Source: Moorena bouillonii PNG
GTDB lineage: Bacteria > Cyanobacteriota > Cyanobacteriia > Cyanobacteriales > Coleofasciculaceae
Length of the DNA stretch: 43,679 bases
Reading direction: 5' to 3'
Assembly: GCF_001942495.1 (NCBI RefSeq)
Contig: NZ_MKZS01000001.1
Span: 8,100,405-8,144,083, forward strand
The notes below the pieces were generated by a model, which was not told the origin of the DNA, did no database searches, and worked only from the letters and a program-made list of their open reading frames with translations. Below are positions 42,370 to 43,679 of this stretch, in pieces (the first letter of the stretch is position 1; the number at the start of each line of letters is the position of its first letter). The position numbers were made by a program, and so were the translations under genes.

Positions 42370-43479
42370 GTGGTAGATTCTAAACGATTGTCTGGGCAGT
42401 TGTTCAACTTAACGGGAACTAAACTCCTATATATTCTATCAATCGGCTTAACTCTGGGTGCATTAATTTTGGATGGGACAGCAGCTCGGTCCCTGATCGC
42501 AGGTAACTCCATCACTATACCCCTGTTGATCTGTGCTCTGATCACTACTGGGATTGGATATCGAGCAGTCCCCTTTCTACAAGCACTCAAAATGGGTCAG
42601 ATTATCCGTCAAGAGGGTCCCCAATCCCATTTACAAAAAGCGGGTACCCCCACCATGGGTGGCATATTTTTTGTGCCGGTAGCGGTGGTGATTGCCCTGG
42701 TGTGGTCAGGATTATTCCTCCAACAGCAGGATTTTATCCCAGTCCTAGCGGTATCCCTAGCCACCCTTGGCTATCTGTTAATCGGCTGGGTGGACGATTG
42801 GCAAGTGGTCCAACGCCGCTCTAATAAAGGGATGTCCCCGAGAATGAAACTGGCCTTACAAATTGTGGTCAGTTTACTGTTTTGTCTATGGTTATCACAA
42901 ACCCAGCCAGCCAGTATAACTAATATCACCTTACCCTTGGGGATCGTCTTACCCTTGGGATTCTTGTTTTGGCCGGTGGGTATGTTTGTGCTATTAGCAG
43001 AAAGTAATGCTACTAATCTTACCGATGGAGTGGATGGACTAGCAGCAGGAACCTGTGCGATCGCATTTTTAGGACTAGCTGCCCTGATTGCTCCGACCTC
43101 CCCTGGTTTAATGGTCTTCTGTGCTTGTATGAGTGGCAGTTGCCTCGGTTTTATTGCCCACAACCGCAATCCCGCCAAAGTCTTCATGGGGGATACCGGT
43201 TCTCTAGCCCTAGGAGGAGCACTAGCAGCGGTAGGACTTTTGACTGGGAACCTCTGGGGTTTATTTATAATTAGTGGTATTTTCTTCCTAGAAGCCGTAT
43301 CAGTGATAGCTCAAGTTAGTTACTATAAAGCCACCAAAGATGCCAATGGGGTGGGTAAACGTTTATTAAAAATGTCACCGTTCCACAATCATCTGGAACT
43401 TTCTGGCTGGTCAGAGACCCAGATAGTGGCGGTATTTTATGTAGTTAATGGGCTTCTGGTCTTGTTGTGTTTGAGGTGA
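42370..43479 (+). CDS. mraY: Phospho-N-acetylmuramoyl-pentapeptide-transferase
   Basis: Integral membrane enzyme that transfers phospho-MurNAc-pentapeptide from UDP to undecaprenyl phosphate, the first lipid step of peptidoglycan synthesis. About ten helices. Catalytic landmarks are DDWQ at about 142-145, NATNLTDGVDGLAAG near 212-226, FMGDTGSLALGG near 272 and SPFHNHLE near the C-terminus. The GTG at 42370, with AAGAGG a few bases upstream, gives 369 residues, the usual cyanobacterial length. A TTG at 42277 would add 31 atypical residues. It ends in a strong terminator. It competes with surface glycan assembly for the same lipid carrier, though adjacency may be accidental. Confidence 0.95.
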   Translation: MVDSKRLSGQLFNLTGTKLLYILSIGLTLGALILDGTAARSLIAGNSITIPLLICALITTGIGYRAVPFLQALKMGQIIRQEGPQSHLQKAGTPTMGGIFFVPVAVVIALVWSGLFLQQQDFIPVLAVSLATLGYLLIGWVDDWQVVQRRSNKGMSPRMKLALQIVVSLLFCLWLSQTQPASITNITLPLGIVLPLGFLFWPVGMFVLLAESNATNLTDGVDGLAAGTCAIAFLGLAALIAPTSPGLMVFCACMSGSCLGFIAHNRNPAKVFMGDTGSLALGGALAAVGLLTGNLWGLFIISGIFFLEAVSVIAQVSYYKATKDANGVGKRLLKMSPFHNHLELSGWSETQIVAVFYVVNGLLVLLCLR

Positions 43480-43558
43480 ATTGTGATTGGTTTTTTCTCC
43501 TTTGCCCAAGGCCTATAGTTGATCAAGGCAAGAGGCATGCATGCAAGACTAACCCACG

Positions 43559-43587
43559 CCTACCCCCTCACAGGGGTAGGTTTTTTT
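43559..43587 (+). terminator. Strong rho-independent terminator after mraY
   Basis: CCTACCCC (43559-43566) pairs perfectly with GGGGTAGG (43573-43580) across a six-base loop, followed at once by seven T residues. Confidence 0.93.
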
Positions 43588-43593
43588 ACATTA

Positions 43594-43679
43594 GGGTAGG
43601 GAGTCGGGAGTCGGGAGTCGGGAGTCGGGAGTCGGGAGTCGGGAGTCGGGAGTCGGGAGTCGGGAGTCGGGAGTCGGAA
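43594..43679. repeat. Heptamer tract (GGGAGTC)n at window end
   Basis: At least eleven 7-base units GGGAGTC run to the last bases of the window, so the true length is longer. It is the complement type of the CCCGACT tracts at 5855 and 28148. Confidence 0.93.

Noticed and set aside
42771-43187. 138-residue minus-strand frame inside mraY
   Set aside because: Antisense shadow of a strongly conserved enzyme gene.

Overview
The window looks like chromosome from a filamentous cyanobacterium. The evidence is frequent HIP1 octamers (GCGATCGC), cyanobacterial gene families (a cyanobacterial RodZ-like protein, a DUF2993 protein, conserved cyanobacterial hypotheticals), and intergenic spaces filled with short tandem repeats, small inverted-repeat elements and IS200/IS605-type terminal hairpins. 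The repeat style resembles large-genome Moorena/Moorea-like filamentous cyanobacteria; that is an inference from style, not a search result.

Layout. From 1 to about 12.96 kb is a mixed housekeeping region: DUF2993 protein (-), RluB-type pseudouridine synthase and RodZ-like HTH protein (+), MalQ (-), a degenerate IS200/IS605-like element enclosing a promoter-led, gene-free, structured-RNA-like stretch, an HTH/acidic protein translationally coupled to an 8-TM membrane protein (-), a conserved hypothetical (-), tRNA-Arg(UCU), a small two-TM protein, the succinate dehydrogenase flavoprotein SdhA (+) and a TPR protein (-). From 13.5 to 17.0 kb are a basic-tailed conserved hypothetical and an SLC13-type transporter with RCK_C domains.

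From 17.4 to about 42 kb every gene lies on the + strand and nearly all belong to one surface-polysaccharide locus. It holds an ABC exporter (Wzm/Wzt, the latter with a C-terminal extension of the carbohydrate-binding Wzt_C type), a hexapeptide acyltransferase, GT8, three Kdo genes (kdsB, kdsA, kdsC), a sulfotransferase, a polysialyltransferase-like protein, at least six GT4/GT-B-like glycosyltransferases, two GT-A-type enzymes, a polysaccharide pyruvyltransferase, a methyltransferase, an O-antigen ligase/polymerase-family membrane protein and a PhyH-type dioxygenase. mraY follows, closed by a strong intrinsic terminator.

How it may work together (inference): sugars are assembled on a lipid carrier by the GTs and decorated (acyl, sulfate, pyruvate ketal, methyl). 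CMP-Kdo made through KdsA-KdsC-KdsB is added by a transferase, possibly the polysialyltransferase-like protein. The product would be exported by Wzm/Wzt and ligated by the Wzy/WaaL-like protein. No Kdo transferase of a classical family and no arabinose-5-phosphate isomerase is visible in the window.

The most unusual non-coding signals are: the promoter-led RNA-like region at 5187-5629 between IS605-like ends; a hairpin it shares, with a compensatory base change, with a second IS605-type mini-element next to kdsA; a family of intergenic tandem repeats whose sequence changes but whose period is almost always 7; and a 190-bp structured repeat present twice at the two edges of the glycan locus.
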